From: Breviolum minutum Mf 1.05b.01
Lineage: Eukaryota; Sar; Dinophyceae; Suessiales; Symbiodiniaceae
Direction: 5' to 3'
Length of the DNA stretch: 64,000 nucleotides
Assembly: GCA_000507305.1 (NCBI GenBank)
Contig: DF239130.1
Span: forward strand, 186,001-250,000
Made by a program: the position numbers and the translations under genes. This document shows positions 39,754 to 51,167 of the stretch, piece after piece. The notes beneath the pieces were generated by a model that was not told the DNA's origin, made no database searches, and saw nothing but the letters and a program-made list of their open reading frames with translations. Within the stretch, counting starts at the first letter, position 1; every line of letters starts with the position of its first letter.

Positions 39754-40550
39754 TGATTGGAAAAGTACTTTCCTTTTGGATCCTTTGGCCTATTTTGCAC
39801 CTCGATTTATGGTAGTTTCAAGATGCTTGTATTATACCCATCATTGAAGCCGGAGATTCTCCGTTCTGCTTTAAAAAAACCTCCTTTGGCATCCGGTTTG
39901 CTTAAAATTTCCGGGGGATATGCGAATCCCCCGAAAAACTAAGGTTTAAAAAATATTGGAACCATGTATCTCCTATCAAAAAATGGTGAAAACTTACATG
40001 ACGTCATTGTTGTTTTCAGGGATGTAAATTTGTGCACTTTCCCAAGAGCGTTTTTCGGTGATTGGTGAAGTTTTGGGGCCCAGTAGAAGAATGGCATTTC
40101 CAGGGTTTCCTTTCGACTCCCAGTCAGTTTTCTCGCAAAGTCAGCTTGGAGGGCATCTTTTATGCATCTTTTTTATGGCTGGGAGAGCTGACAACTCATA
40201 CGTCTCCAAGCATGGGTACGGCAAGAGCTGTACATGCCAGCATGCAGGCATTGAAAGAAAATTCCAACAAACCTCTGGAACATACCCCGGACCCGGGAAA
40301 ACTACCTGTTTATGAAGGGGATCCTTCATTTTTGGGGACTTTTGGGATATCTGAGGTATGTTCCAGGAATCTGTTGGTTTTTTCTTAGAGGCATTGATTT
40401 ATTTTTGTTCTCATCAGTCTGAGGATGTAGCTTAACAGCAGGATACAGAGGTATATACCTTCTTACCTCAAATAGCCTCATGGTAAATCTGGGGTTGTAT
40501 GGAATCATAGTCCATCAACGTTTATTTGGCTTCATATAAAGGACCTATTA

Positions 40551-40620
40551 CTAGTTGGTGGTTTCCACACACCCGTTTGAACAATATGCTCGTCATTTCC
40601 CCTGAAATTTTCGAAAGTGC
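40551..40620 (+). repeat. Family A palindrome, copy 13, partial
   Basis: Left arm and core only; the right arm is lost next to the family N element at 40647. Confidence 0.6.
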
Positions 40621-40646
40621 TTTTTCAACCATCACCTACTTGGAGG

Positions 40647-40790
40647 ATCATCCCATTTAATAAGTGGTTCATAACCATGGTTTTTAAGTCCCCTAACTGG
40701 GGTTGTTCCCCTTGCAATTGGCCTTTTTGTGGCTGATAAATGGGGGTTACTACCTACCTACTAACGGGGATGATCCTCTAAGTAGTTCTT
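40647..40790. repeat. Palindrome N, copy 1
   Basis: CTACTTGGAGGATCATCCC to GGGGATGATCCTCTAAGTAG. Confidence 0.8.
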
Positions 40791-41194
40791 GTCTAAGCTC
40801 AAGGAAACATCCCCAGTTAAGGTGACCCAAAACGCCCGCTCACTCCGTCCTGGTCACGGGGCGATTTATATGTTTGGAAAACCGGCAAACCCTTGGGAAA
40901 CTCCATGACAACCCCCGGTTGAAACAACTGCCCCCCCAAGAAAAAATTGACATGGAACAACACAAAAACATAAGAAACTCCTATCAAGGTGCCTTTCATT
41001 GACCGATTTTTTTGGGTGAAAGAGGCCTGTTGACCTATTTTTTTGGACTCGTTGAAGGCTTGAAATAAGACGTTTGTAACAGTTGAAAGCTTACAAACAT
41101 TGAGATTCATTGGGGTTAAGCTCCTCTACTTGCCTCGCCGGTCGGCTGAATGTTGTGGAGGTTGGGGGGATCGAGGCATCGGTTGGGGTAGGTT

Positions 41195-41300
41195 TTAAGG
41201 GGGAATTTTTATGATCCAAAATTTGGGGGTTGACATTGTGGATATTTTTCAAAAGACTAGCCTTCATCCAAAATTGGATCATCCAAAATGAGGGTTGACC
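41195..41300 (+). repeat. Family C repeat, copy 3, rearranged
   Basis: CATCCAAAATTGG and related strings recur several times. Confidence 0.45.
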
Positions 41301-41906
41301 AACTAAAATGAACTATCCAAAAAAAGGGGGCAACATTTAATCATTGTAAAAGTAAATTTCATAGTCAAATTGACCTCCAGGGCCAATTAAAAAAATCCCC
41401 ATGAACCACCGCAGGTGATTTCAGGATTTCAAAAAATTGATGCATTTCCACTCATGGAAAATTTCATGTCTAATTTGGCAAGATGTAACGCCGGAGTTTT
41501 TTCAACGTGATTTCCTTGCTGCCCATCTATTCCCCTGAAAGATTCTAAACGTAAATCTAAACCTTACCCACCAACATCTGCCAGAGGATGGTTACCCCTT
41601 TTCATACTTGTGTTCCTAAATGTATATGGAAGTAGAGAAGAAGAGGCATGTGCACCCCTAGAAAAAATCGGCATGAACTGATGACATCTTCAGGTCTTCT
41701 GTTTCTATTCTTGAATTTTGAGGTGTACTTTCTCTTCCCCACACCCCAAGTTGAAGTTATTTCACGATTTTCACCCCCAAAAAAGGACAAAAAATGGATA
41801 GATTTTAGATTTTAGATTACAAAATCATTAAACAATCCCATTTGATGGATCGTTTCATTTTAATGCCCTTATGACACAGGGTTTGGGGTTTTCATCCCCC
41901 CCTACA

Positions 41907-42030
41907 TCAAGCAACCAGGCTTAACCCGCATTGTCCCGTTCCCGCAACCACATCCACCACCTGCGGCGTTTGTTGCCGCCAAAGCCGAAGAAGGACGCCA
42001 ATGCCGAAGCACGACCGGGCCTCGGCGTTG
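41907..42030 (-). CDS. Exon-like GC-rich block, frame unresolved
   Basis: Two minus frames are open: one reads SFFGFGGNKRRRWWMWLRER and ends in TAA, the other RSCFGIGVLLRLWRQQTPQV. The strong GC island supports an exon; frame undecided. Confidence 0.3.
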
Positions 42031-42259
42031 TAGGGTCGATGAAGCGATGTCATGGTGGTTTTCGGGAAGCTTGGTCTATGGAGGCCAAAAACCGCCCGAA
42101 AAACAAGGAGATTCCTGTTTTTTTTGCAATTCATATTTTCGAATTTGCAGTTGATTTTTTCGTCAATTTGGGGGTATCTCCCATCACACCCACTCACACA
42201 GGGGAAGTGTTCCATGTTGGGCGTCTTGAACGGTAAATGCCAAACCTGGCATACTTTGG

Positions 42260-42610
42260 ATTCACTCGCCTTTGGAGCCGGCATGTCAGGCGGAGCCGTC
42301 ATTGCAACCTGATTGGTTGTTGGTCCAACATGGGTTGCACACACACAGTAGCGGCCCCACTGTGCCACCCGGGATGTTGCGGGGGCAGGAGGGGCCAAGG
42401 CGGCCGCCGTTGCACTGCCAAGTTTGAGGCCTTGCAAGGCCGCCCATACAGCGTCCGGTTGGAGAACTCCATGGTGGTGGAAGCAGGTCCAAGAAATGTA
42501 TGGAGTGAGGGGGCATAGTCCACTAGAACCCCTGGCGTGTGTACCCAGCTGTTTGCCACCCAGCTGCCATGGTATGCAGGTCGAAGGTGAACGGCCAAGG
42601 TGACGTTGCA
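42260..42610 (-). CDS. Exon-like GC-rich block, frame unresolved
   Basis: All three minus frames are open over much of this GC island. Best stretches: LRPAYHGSWVANSWVHTPGV in the 5' half, and CPRNIPGGTVGPLLCVCNPC or NQVAMTAPPDMPAPKASESK in the 3' half, the last ending at AAA|GTATGC. It may be two exons. Confidence 0.3.
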
Positions 42611-42910
42611 AAAAACATTGGTCTGAAGCAACAAAAACCACACCCCAAAAAAGGAGATCAATCCCTTGAAAACACCACCAATTTTGGCCATTTTGTAAAT
42701 CTGAGGATATTTTTTTCACTTCACTTCATTTTAATTATTCTTTTCCCACATGAAAAAAAACGGGCCTATAAAATGAGATGCTAATTTTCTCAGACTTTCT
42801 TGCTGGAAACTCGTGAGCTTGGATGATTTTGTCACCTTATTTTGAAGGGACACACCTTAACCATTTGAAACGGCGAGACCTAACGGTGTTAGATGGCAAT
42901 AGGTTCCTAA

Positions 42911-43023
42911 AAGGTGGGGCCCATAACTCCACTTATAGTGGTGAAATAACACCAATTACCCATTTATTCTTGGCCATTTATAGGGGTTGTAACTCCATAT
43001 CTATCTGGTAGGTGCCCACCTTG
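42911..43023. repeat. Family G palindrome, copy 2
   Basis: AAGGTGGGGCCC to GGTGCCCACCTTG, then TA. Confidence 0.7.
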
Positions 43024-43226
43024 TAACTTGCTTATCTATACTGGTTGACTAAAAACAAGTATTCCCAGTTCATTGGGCGAACGTTCCATAATCCCAAAAA
43101 ACAGCGGGAAGTATAGTGGTAGGTGTGCCTATCTGATAAAGCCTTAAGAACAGGTGAGATTTCATCCTGTTTACCCAACCACTTGAACCTCAAACTACAA
43201 CTCACTAATCTCATCCAAAAGAAAAT

Positions 43227-43324
43227 CTAGTTGGTGGTTTCAACCCATTTGAAAAATATTAGTCAAATTGGATCATTTCCCCAAATAGGGATGAACATGA
43301 AAAATATTTGAAACCACGACCTAG
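43227..43324 (+). repeat. Family A palindrome, copy 14
   Basis: Complete, with CTAG at both ends and right arm CCACGACCTAG. Confidence 0.8.
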
Positions 43325-43417
43325 TTATAGTTGGAAAATGAAATTTCCTTTTGTGGGCAAGTTCGGTCTATTTCCAAAGGCAAAAACGGATAGTTTTCAG
43401 GGAGGTTAGGGATTTTT

Positions 43418-43535
43418 CCGAACTATACTGGTTGGTTCATAGGAATCTTTATTTATCTTATTTCATGGCTTATGAACAAAAAACCCCCATATATAACGTG
43501 GTAGTTAAGTTTTTCATCGTCTATCAAAAACCAAA
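43418..43535 (+). repeat. Family B repeat, copy 12, diverged
   Basis: ACTATACTGGTTGGTTCATA and ATATATAACGTGGTAG mark the core. Confidence 0.55.
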
Positions 43536-43753
43536 AAAACTCAACAAATCTCAAGGTCTTGGGTATTTGCTTGGGTTGCTACAATTTGTCAGGTGTTCAT
43601 AGGGTTGCTCCATTTCCTAGTGGTACATCAAGGGTTAATTTATAGGAATCCCCTACAGATCCTACATGGAATCACCCACCGCTGGTTACAAATTACTGGG
43701 AAGGTGGAGAACCCAAGTTATTGCTCAGGTGTCTTGGCCCTGGAAGTCAAAGA

Positions 43754-43873
43754 TGTTGATGGAAGAAATCCGGCGAGCACCAGTTGAGGGAACGGTAGTT
43801 GAAATCCCATCTTTTACAAGGTGTCTAGCACCATCCCAGGTGGTTGGGAATGGGATTTCTGAACCATCAAGAG
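43754..43873 (+). repeat. Family D palindrome, copy 7
   Basis: GTTGATGGAAGAAATCCGGC to GGATTTCTGAACCATCAAGA. Confidence 0.8.
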
Positions 43874-44071
43874 TAATGACCCCAATTTTGGGGATGATTG
43901 AAATTCCCTTACTTTACAAAAATAGTCTTTGAACACCTATGTGTTGAAAAGGTCTCTGAAACTTCCAGGGCAAACATACTACACACTGTTGTTCAGCCTA
44001 TCTCCATAGAATCTCCATTTAATCACTGCCTTTCTTCCTTTAATGGTCAACCAAAAGATGATGTCCACTTG

Positions 44072-44201
44072 CCCTAAGAATCATGGCTAAGAATCATCAT
44101 AAGATCTCAAGTCACTGGTGGTTTTGAGATCCCCAACCCCCTACAAAAAACACATCCAAACCCCCCTTTTTCCGCAGGGGTTACTACCGTGATTCTTAGG
44201 G
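44072..44201. repeat. Family J palindrome, copy 6
   Basis: CCCTAAGAATCATGG to CCGTGATTCTTAGGG. Confidence 0.8.
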
Positions 44202-44421
44202 TGGTGAAATTCCCCATGACCAATTTCTTTCCAGAAAATTGGTCAACTTGGGGGACTGCCCGCTGGCACCAATCTCCATCCCGCATTTCCGTGCGTCCAA
44301 AGGACGAGTCGGGAATCTTGAGGCTCTCCTGCCCCGAACGAATTCGTCCCCCAACGAAAAAAGGGGGGAAACGTCCCGCCACTTCAACAGGAAGATCATC
44401 GGTGTTTCCAAGCACCATTTG

Positions 44422-44529
44422 GGTGTTTCCTAAAATAGGGGGAAACACCCCAAAATGGATGGTTTATCATGGAAAACCCTATCAAAATGGATGATTTGGG
44501 GGGAAAACCCACGATTTTCGGAAACATCC
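44422..44529 (+). repeat. Family E palindrome, copy 2
   Basis: GGGTGTTTCCTAAAATAGGG to CGATTTTCGGAAACATCC. Confidence 0.85.
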
Positions 44530-44817
44530 ATTTCTTTTAGGGGACATTCGGGCTAGTTTTCGGGGGTGTGTACCCTCCTCCTTGAAAGTATATAACAGCA
44601 AGTTTGCCAATGAAAAATGGATGGGACTGGAAGATTCAAAGCTCCATCATTTTTTGGAGGCAAGTTTGGCCTCATTCTCAGGTGAACATGTTCATTTCAG
44701 GACATGGATACATATTTTGCGACAATTCGAGCTGAGTTTTGTTGCTTCAAAACATAAATCTATATATCTAAACCACCAAATGCCATGCAAAAAACCACGT
44801 AACAAGTCAGTGGGATT

Positions 44818-44945
44818 TTTAGGGATCTCCAATAATGGGACCTCTTACCCGTACTATTCCCATACCACTCCCATAAGAATTTCCAAAGATATGGGAATGG
44901 TATGGGAAGCTTACCATAAGTCTGTCCCATTGGAAGTCCATGGAA
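44818..44945. repeat. Palindrome P, copy 1
   Basis: Long inverted arms including CCAATAATGGGACC and GTACTATTCCCATACC. Confidence 0.7.
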
Positions 44946-45061
44946 TCGGTGCTCCGGCTTATCCCCCTTCAAAAATCCTGTTCAACATCCCTAGACATTC
45001 CTGAAATATCTGAAATACTGGAACAAAACAACAACAAGAGACTAGACTCCGGAAAACTACA

Positions 45062-45159
45062 CTAGTTGGTGGTTTCAACCCGTTTGAAAAAGATTAGTCA
45101 AAATGGGTTCATCTTCCCCAAATTTCGGGGTGAAAACAAGAAATATTTGAGTTGCCTAG
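45062..45159 (+). repeat. Family A palindrome, copy 15
   Basis: Right arm shortened to GAGTTGCCTAG. Confidence 0.75.
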
Positions 45160-45364
45160 TCTTCCAGTCATACCTCCTGAGGTTATCTCCGTGTTTGATC
45201 GGTATGTTTTTGGAGGTGTGAAAAATCGTCACATCCAACCTCACGAGGCATCATGACTTGCAACAAAAAAAAGGTGGGAAGCAAACCAGCATCCAAAAAG
45301 AAACGCCAAAAAAGGTGGGAAGCCACGGGGAAGCAAACACAACGGCAAACCAACCAAAGGTTAC

Positions 45365-45482
45365 TAGGGTGGAGCAATGGAAGTGATCGTAACTAGCTAG
45401 TCAGTTGGTTTAGTTCACCTATTTAGGGGACGTATCCAGCCTAGTTATTTGTAGGGATTATAACCATTTACTAAGCACCAAT
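45365..45482 (+). repeat. Family F repeat, copy 7
   Basis: AATGGAAGTGATCGTAACTA to ACCATTTACTAAGCACC. Confidence 0.7.
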
Positions 45483-45632
45483 CACATCCAAGTCGCAATC
45501 ACCCACAAAAACACCACCAACAACCCACCACGAACTCCTTCGAAAGCGTGACACCCCCCACACCAGAGAGCAGTTGTGGCACCTGTCATGGGAAGAAGAA
45601 AAAAACCAACCTCTATAAGATTCTATAAGTGT

Positions 45633-45736
45633 GGTGTTTCCAAAAATAGGGGTGTTTACCCCAAAATGGATGGTTTATAATGGAAAACCCTATTAAAATG
45701 GATGATTTGGGGGTACCACTATTTTCAGAAACATCC
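45633..45736 (+). repeat. Family E palindrome, copy 3 with long direct repeats
   Basis: Flanked by an exact 18-bp repeat ATAAGATTCTATAAGTGT (45615-45632 and 45737-45754), unusually long for a DNA-transposon footprint. Confidence 0.85.
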
Positions 45737-46243
45737 ATAAGATTCTATAAGTGTGGTGTGTTCATTTGATTGTTCATATGTTGATTTCCCCCCAAATAAT
45801 TTTTGGTAGTAACAGAGTGATGTTTACTCCAGATAGGGGATAACAAGAAGATTGGAAACCACCGGGTGTAAAAACTGAAGATGTTCAACTGACATTTTGC
45901 ACAAACTGGCCTTAAAAACCTTGAACAATTTTGTCGATGAGAAGAAGAACACATGTCTTGTGCTGGAGGTGGCAGATGAAGGGACCCCCACGGATTACAT
46001 CAAAGAAACGAAAACAACACAACAACTCTAACGTTTCATTGCAACCCCCTGAGGAAACATCAAACAATTTTTCGGGGGGCCACTTACTTGTTGGTGAGGT
46101 TTCAACATTTCTATTGACCTGGTGAGTTCAACGCAATCAATTTTGGGTCCAACAGGTTCATGTTTAGATTCCACAAATTCCATCAAATGCCCAGACCCCA
46201 ATCTATTTCGCGAGCTTGTGGGGAGGGTGAGTGTTTAGGTTAC

Positions 46244-46461
46244 CCCACTTGGATTGTTTAGTAGATTCCAGTTCAAAGCTGGGCTTCCCAAGCAGCATGG
46301 GTGTCGAAATGTGTCCAATGTGTTTTGAAAAATGGGTGCCACATCTTCTCTGAAGGCGACTTCCGACTTCGGAGACTCAGACGCATCCGTGGCATATGTG
46401 ATGACCTCTAACCAAGGCATACTCGTCCAAGGAATGAATTCCTTCGCGTCCGGGTTCAGAT
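46244..46461 (-). CDS. Candidate exon, 218 nt
   Basis: It starts after GCCACTCAG and ends at AGTGGG|GTAACC. It reads LNPDAKEFIPWTSMPWLEVI, TYATDASESPKSEVAFREDV and FRHPCCLGSPALNWNLL. It needs one base from the previous exon, and the exon at 46583-46690 supplies exactly that if a GC donor is used. No family recognised. Confidence 0.45.
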
Positions 46462-46582
46462 CTGAGTGGCAGTACCGCATTTTGTTTAGTCATAAGGTTT
46501 GTTTTGTTGTTGTGCGGTCTACGATTCCACATCTTCCTAAATTTTTGAGGTGCGGCAGTACCGTTTCAAGGGGGCTCGCTGC

Positions 46583-46690
46583 CCGGCTTGCTCACGTTCC
46601 CTCCCCTCTTGATGGCCGGGATGTCACTCGGAGTGAGACGGCACATTGGGGTGATCTGCAGGTCGTCATCTTCCAGTTTTTTGCAGTGGT
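46583..46690 (-). CDS. Candidate exon upstream of 46244-46461, GC donor
   Basis: It reads CKKLEDDDLQITPMCRLTPS then DIPAIKRGGNVSKP. The 3' border AAGCCGG|GCAGCG gives phase 1, matching the next exon across a 121-nt GC-AG intron; GC donors are well known in dinoflagellates. An alternative GT donor at 46595 gives the wrong phase. Confidence 0.45.
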
Positions 46691-46721
46691 CTTGCAGGCG
46701 GTTGGACCACTACAATACCCC

Positions 46722-46803
46722 TATGATCCATGTATGGTATATTTACCTACATTTGGTTGCTTTTTATGCCACATGTAGGTAAAGATACCATACATGGATG
46801 GTA
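46722..46803. repeat. Family I palindrome, copy 2
   Basis: GATCCATGTATGGTATATTT and ACCATACATGGATGG as arms. Confidence 0.75.
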
Positions 46804-47122
46804 TGGGATACAGTGGATTTGTTTTTTTGGTGGTTGGAAAAATAAAAAAAATGAACACCGAATGGAGGTTTCAGAGTGATTTACATGTGGTAGAAAAGTA
46901 AAATAAAAAATAAATCCGAAAATAGAATCCTCAAATCACTGATGAATTTGAAAGTAAAAAGTATTTACTCGCCGGCAGTACATTACATACGACAGTTCAT
47001 CAAAAGTCTTGTTGTGGGTTTCTGTTGCTGAATCGGAATGCCATGGGTGACGCATCTGATTTCACATTCAAACACTGCCACCAAAACTAAAGGATTGATT
47101 CGTCTGACAAAAAAAGTTCCCA

Positions 47123-47223
47123 CCCTGAGAATCACTGGACCCTGCTATAGAGGGGTTGGGATGTGTATAGCAGGGGTCTGGGATCTCCAAACCACAAGTT
47201 TTGAGATCCCATCATTCTTAGGG
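47123..47223 (+). repeat. Family J palindrome, copy 7
   Basis: CCCTGAGAATCACTGGACCC, CTGCTATAGAGG and CAAGTTTTGAGATCCCATCA in this order. Confidence 0.8.
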
Positions 47224-47273
47224 CAATTCAATTCTTGTAAGATGAACTGACGCCGAAAGAAAAATGGTTGATA

Positions 47274-47402
47274 CAAGGTGGGCCCCGGATCCAGTTATGA
47301 TAAATGGAGTTATAACCCCTAGAAATGGCTTTAGAAATGGGCAACTGGGGTTATAACCCCACTTATAGAAGTTGTGACCCCAATTATAACTGCACCCAGT
47401 TG
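47274..47402. repeat. Family G palindrome, copy 3
   Basis: CAAGGTGGGCCC after TA; right arm degraded to ACTGCACCCAGTTG. Confidence 0.7.
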
Positions 47403-48109
47403 TTTAGAGATGAGGTTTTTTTGCTGATTCTCCAACCCAATTCAGTGGGAATGAGATTATTCATCCAATACTTTTGGATCCCGAAATAAACTAATCAGAT
47501 CTAATCAGTAAAATGGAAGGTCATGAGTCATAAGTAGGATTATACATATTATTTCACCCCAGTTTGCCCATTTATGTTCAGCCATTTCGATCGGGGGCGC
47601 AGGGCCTACCTTGGATCCTAACAGTGGTGGTGAGTTGGTGATGGGGTGCTGGTGCTTACTGGTACCCTTGTAAAAATAAAAAATCTTTAAAAAACTTCGG
47701 GGGATCTAGGGGATCTAAGGGTCAAGGATCTAACCCCAACAACAGAATCAATGAAAATCAATGGGGTAATTGGGGTTATTTCACCGTTTAACTCCGAAAG
47801 AAGTGGGGTTAAGAAAAACCCATTCATAAGTGGGTCCGGGGCCCACCAAAGGAAACCTCAAAAACGCCAACCAAAGTCAACAACGGGGGAAGCTTATCCA
47901 ACGCCTTCCGTACTCAACCATCATGAAACAAATGATGGTTCCTTTTGGATGATGATAAACCTAAAAAAAAATGGGTGGTTCCCTATTTAAAAATGGCGGT
48001 TGGACATCCAGGGTTGGTGTACATCTTACAACTACTATATAAGGAGATCCCATACTGTAACCATATTGACTATTGCTTGTGGTAACATTTGGCCAACAAT
48101 GATGGGTTG

Positions 48110-48290
48110 GAACCTCCTAGGGTTCATAGCCATCATCCAACGACTCGATCTCCCCACGCCTCGAATTCCAAAACATGATCCAAACGGCGCACGTCTTGAA
48201 CATCCAAGCTGGGCAGTCTCAAGAGACCTCTCTCGAGGTCGGTCGTCCATTTTGTCCAAGGGTATGCTGTCAGATGCAATGATGCAATAA
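48110..48290 (-). CDS. Exon-like block, frame unresolved
   Basis: Two minus frames read like protein: LERGLLRLPSLDVQDVRRLD and SDSIPLDKMDDRPRERSLET. GC-rich relative to flanks. Confidence 0.3.
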
Positions 48291-48299
48291 ACCCAGATG

Positions 48300-48385
48300 C
48301 TTCAAATGGGACTGGTATATTTACCTACATTTACCACTCTAAACTACCCAAATGTAGGTAAATAGACTCATACATTGTGTGTTTG
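48300..48385. repeat. Family I palindrome, copy 3
   Basis: GGTATATTTACCTACATTTA to AATGTAGGTAAATAGACTCA. Confidence 0.65.
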
Positions 48386-48586
48386 GGATGGGTATTTTCT
48401 GGTCAAAAAAACGGGTAGTTTTGGCGATTGCAAGTATACATGGAGATGTACACATTAAAACACCTGTATTAGCAAAACAGCACACTTCATCAAAGGATCT
48501 ACTGTTTTTTTTGGAATGGGACGATCCAAACATCGGGACCTGAGATCCATAAAATCCAGCTTCCGTAGTGAATATTCATTACCCAT

Positions 48587-48672
48587 AGGATCCATGTATG
48601 GTATATTTACCTACATTTGGTTGAATCTTATGGTAAATGTAGTTGAATATACCAGTCCCATGGATCCTACGG
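48587..48672. repeat. Family I palindrome, copy 4
   Basis: CATAGGATCCATGTATGGTA to TACCAGTCCCATGGATCCTA. Confidence 0.8.
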
Positions 48673-48835
48673 GTTAGGGTTTGGGCGCCCAGGTTGCAAT
48701 CGTTACGACGATGTCGGATTACCCTGAGAAAATCCCAACCAAAAACCGACTGAGGACTACCCGTGCTTGGATGTCCCGGGACGGAATCAACCACGCACTT
48801 TCCACGGATTGGGCCATTTTGAGGAGCATAGATCT

Positions 48836-48905
48836 TCAAAGATATGTAAAATTTCTGCCTTTGGTAGGCTTTTGTCGAAAAGGCACAAATTTTACACACT
48901 TGGTT
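48836..48905 (+). repeat. Family L repeat, copy 4
   Basis: AAAGATATGTAAAATTTCTG then CCTTTGGTAGGCTTTTGTCG. Confidence 0.6.
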
Positions 48906-49175
48906 CGTTTCAGTTTGTTTGCGTTTGTTTTCCCCTTCCTCCCATAATCATGGTTCACTGAAACATGGCATGTGATTCATTGGTGGTTTGGGGCCCGGTG
49001 GTTTGGGATTCCAAGGGTGCCCTTACGTAATAATCTCTTTCATCAATGGATCCCAGGAATCCAAACCACCGGGCCCCAAACCAGTACTTGATGTCTCCAT
49101 TTGTTAAAAAAACACCGACCTTCAAATACCCCAAAAGATCCAAAATCATCTGCTGAGGGGATGATTGGATCCCTA

Positions 49176-49318
49176 CAAGGTGGGCCCCTATTAGTTATAA
49201 ATTGAGTTATTTCACCCCTATAAATGGCCGAAAATAAATGGGTTTCACTGGGGTTGTTCTAACCCCTATAAATGGAGTTACAACTCTACTTATAACGATC
49301 GTACGGGGGCCCACCTTG
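49176..49318. repeat. Family G palindrome, copy 4
   Basis: CAAGGTGGGCCCC and GGGGGCCCACCTTG are near-perfect inverted arms with TA on both sides. Confidence 0.85.
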
Positions 49319-49324
49319 TAGGGA

Positions 49325-50200
49325 TACTCAAAAATACGGCCAGTTTCCACTGCACCCGGATGGTTTTTTTTTTCCGCTGCAAACAGCCGAGCCTTCGAAG
49401 TCGATTAACTGGCCACGAAGAACCTGACTGAAAGGATGCCGAAGCTAAGGTAACCCTGGAACCATGGATTTTTGAGTCCAAGAGCCATCTAAAGAAGATA
49501 GGTAAATGGGAAGAACAATGTAACTAATTCACACTCATATGTAAATTTCCATGAAAAATATCCCTGTCATTTCCCTAAAAATTCAATGAAGCATTTTAAA
49601 AACAATTTATTTCATCAAAGACTATCCTTGACTTAAAGTGGGGAACTTTAGTCATCCGAAATTGGGGACACTATTCCCATATGTATGGTATGTTTATACA
49701 TTTACCATAAAACATCACCCAATTGCAGGCAAACAACCCTCACAATGGATCGTAAAGTGGACAAGTTTTCAAGGAAAAAATGACAGCGAACCTGGCGAAA
49801 AACAATCAGTGGAAATCTATGGTTGAAACAAATACTTCAAACCATGACTTGATGGATTTCTTTAAAAAAAACATGGGTTGTTGGTTGTGAATCATGGTAT
49901 ATACGTTAAAAAATGTATGCTTCAGTGTTCTGTCCCGAGACTTAAAACCCTGTAGGTCAAGCCAACCATTAACGCCACATATATTTTTTCGGAATTGGTT
50001 GTTTCACAACCACGAAACACCAACAAAAAAATCGGGCATTTTTTCCATTTTGTCACGGAAGATTGCCCAGAAAAGATTTCCATTGGACACAGCCATGTTC
50101 TCTTGGTGATGGGGTTGGCCTTCGACCATCTTAGCTGTTCTGATGTTGCGACCATCGACACTCCCTACCTTTTCAGAGCACCTATCTAAGGGGTTATGTT
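49325..50200. other. No gene recognised
   Basis: Single-copy-looking sequence with one weak family I relic near 49680. Confidence 0.45.
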
Positions 50201-50207
50201 CGTTTTA

Positions 50208-50382
50208 TGGAGGATACTTGGAGGATGGGATCCCACTTAGTAAGTAGTTAGTAACCTCCATTTCTATTATGCCAGTTAGGCCATTTGGAAAGGGTCCCAC
50301 AACCCTACTTGGGGGACTTACTGACCACATGCATGGTTGCTAACTATACTTACTGAAGGGGGATGATCCAAGTGGAGGGTAT
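50208..50382. repeat. Palindrome N, copy 2
   Basis: ACTTGGAGGATGGGATCCCA to GGGGGATGATCCAAGTGGAG; a fragment lies at 35480-35560. Confidence 0.75.
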
Positions 50383-50561
50383 ACCGGCATACCCATTGAT
50401 TTTTCGGGATCCAACAAGTTCCAAAGAAAACTCCCCATTCTCACCATCCAAAGAGCCTCCACTTTCGGCATGTCGCCCACGGACAAATTGTGAACACGTT
50501 GCGCCTGACATGAGGTGCTGAGCAAACCCATACGTGACAAATCTTTAGCTGGGTAAAATTA

Positions 50562-50686
50562 CCCCTCCTTGAAACTAACATAGCCATAGCCCCTGAAAAT
50601 AGGCCGAGACCCAAAAAGAAAGTAGACAAAGACAGACGTCTTCCAACCATCCATTTTCACGTGCTATGTTAGTTTCAGGGAAGAGA
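50562..50686. repeat. Family H palindrome, copy 8
   Basis: CCCCTCCTTGAAACTAACAT to CTATGTTAGTTTCAGGGAAG. Confidence 0.75.
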
Positions 50687-50937
50687 ATTTAGATTTCTTT
50701 CAACTTAAATTTTGTTCATACCATGATTTCAAGAAGGTGTTCTCTTGGTGAAGACATTTGGGTTTAAATATTGGAGATCTTCAAAATTTCCATTGGGGAA
50801 TGATTAATTTTCCTGGATTGGTTCTTTCAATGTTTGCAAAAACAATTCTAAACATACTTTTCCCACAAATGGTGGTGAAAAATGGTGATTACTATGATAG
50901 AATTCGTTAACAAAATCATTTTAAACAAATCCAACAA

Positions 50938-51035
50938 ACCTATTGTGTTAAAAACTTATTACAATCCCTATATAACTGGGCAGCATTTCATCCCCCAAAT
51001 GCAGCAAACAACCAGAGTCAAATGGTAATTGCTCA
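50938..51035 (+). repeat. Family B repeat, copy 13, right half
   Basis: TTACAATCCCTATATAACTG through AAACAACCAGAG and ATTGCTCA. Confidence 0.6.
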
Positions 51036-51167
51036 ATAGTTGGCCCCTATAAATGGGGTTATGGGGCCCGAGACTGTAACAGGCCTCTCCTAGCCTGCAA
51101 AAAACCCTTTAGGCACTCAACCTTGCCACTAGAAATCAATGACAATTGGTGGTAGCACCGTAAGAGG

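Noticed and set aside
41907-42719. One 270-codon minus-strand gene
   Set aside because: The frame passes through AT-rich low-quality sequence between two GC islands where other frames look better; exon blocks are reported instead.
45900-46030. A plus-strand exon (FVDEKKNTCLVLEVADEG)
   Set aside because: No acceptor or donor fits, and minus frames are equally open; evidence too thin to call.
46332-46778. A 148-codon plus-strand frame
   Set aside because: It overlaps two minus-strand blocks with better protein character and compatible splice phases, and runs into a family I repeat.
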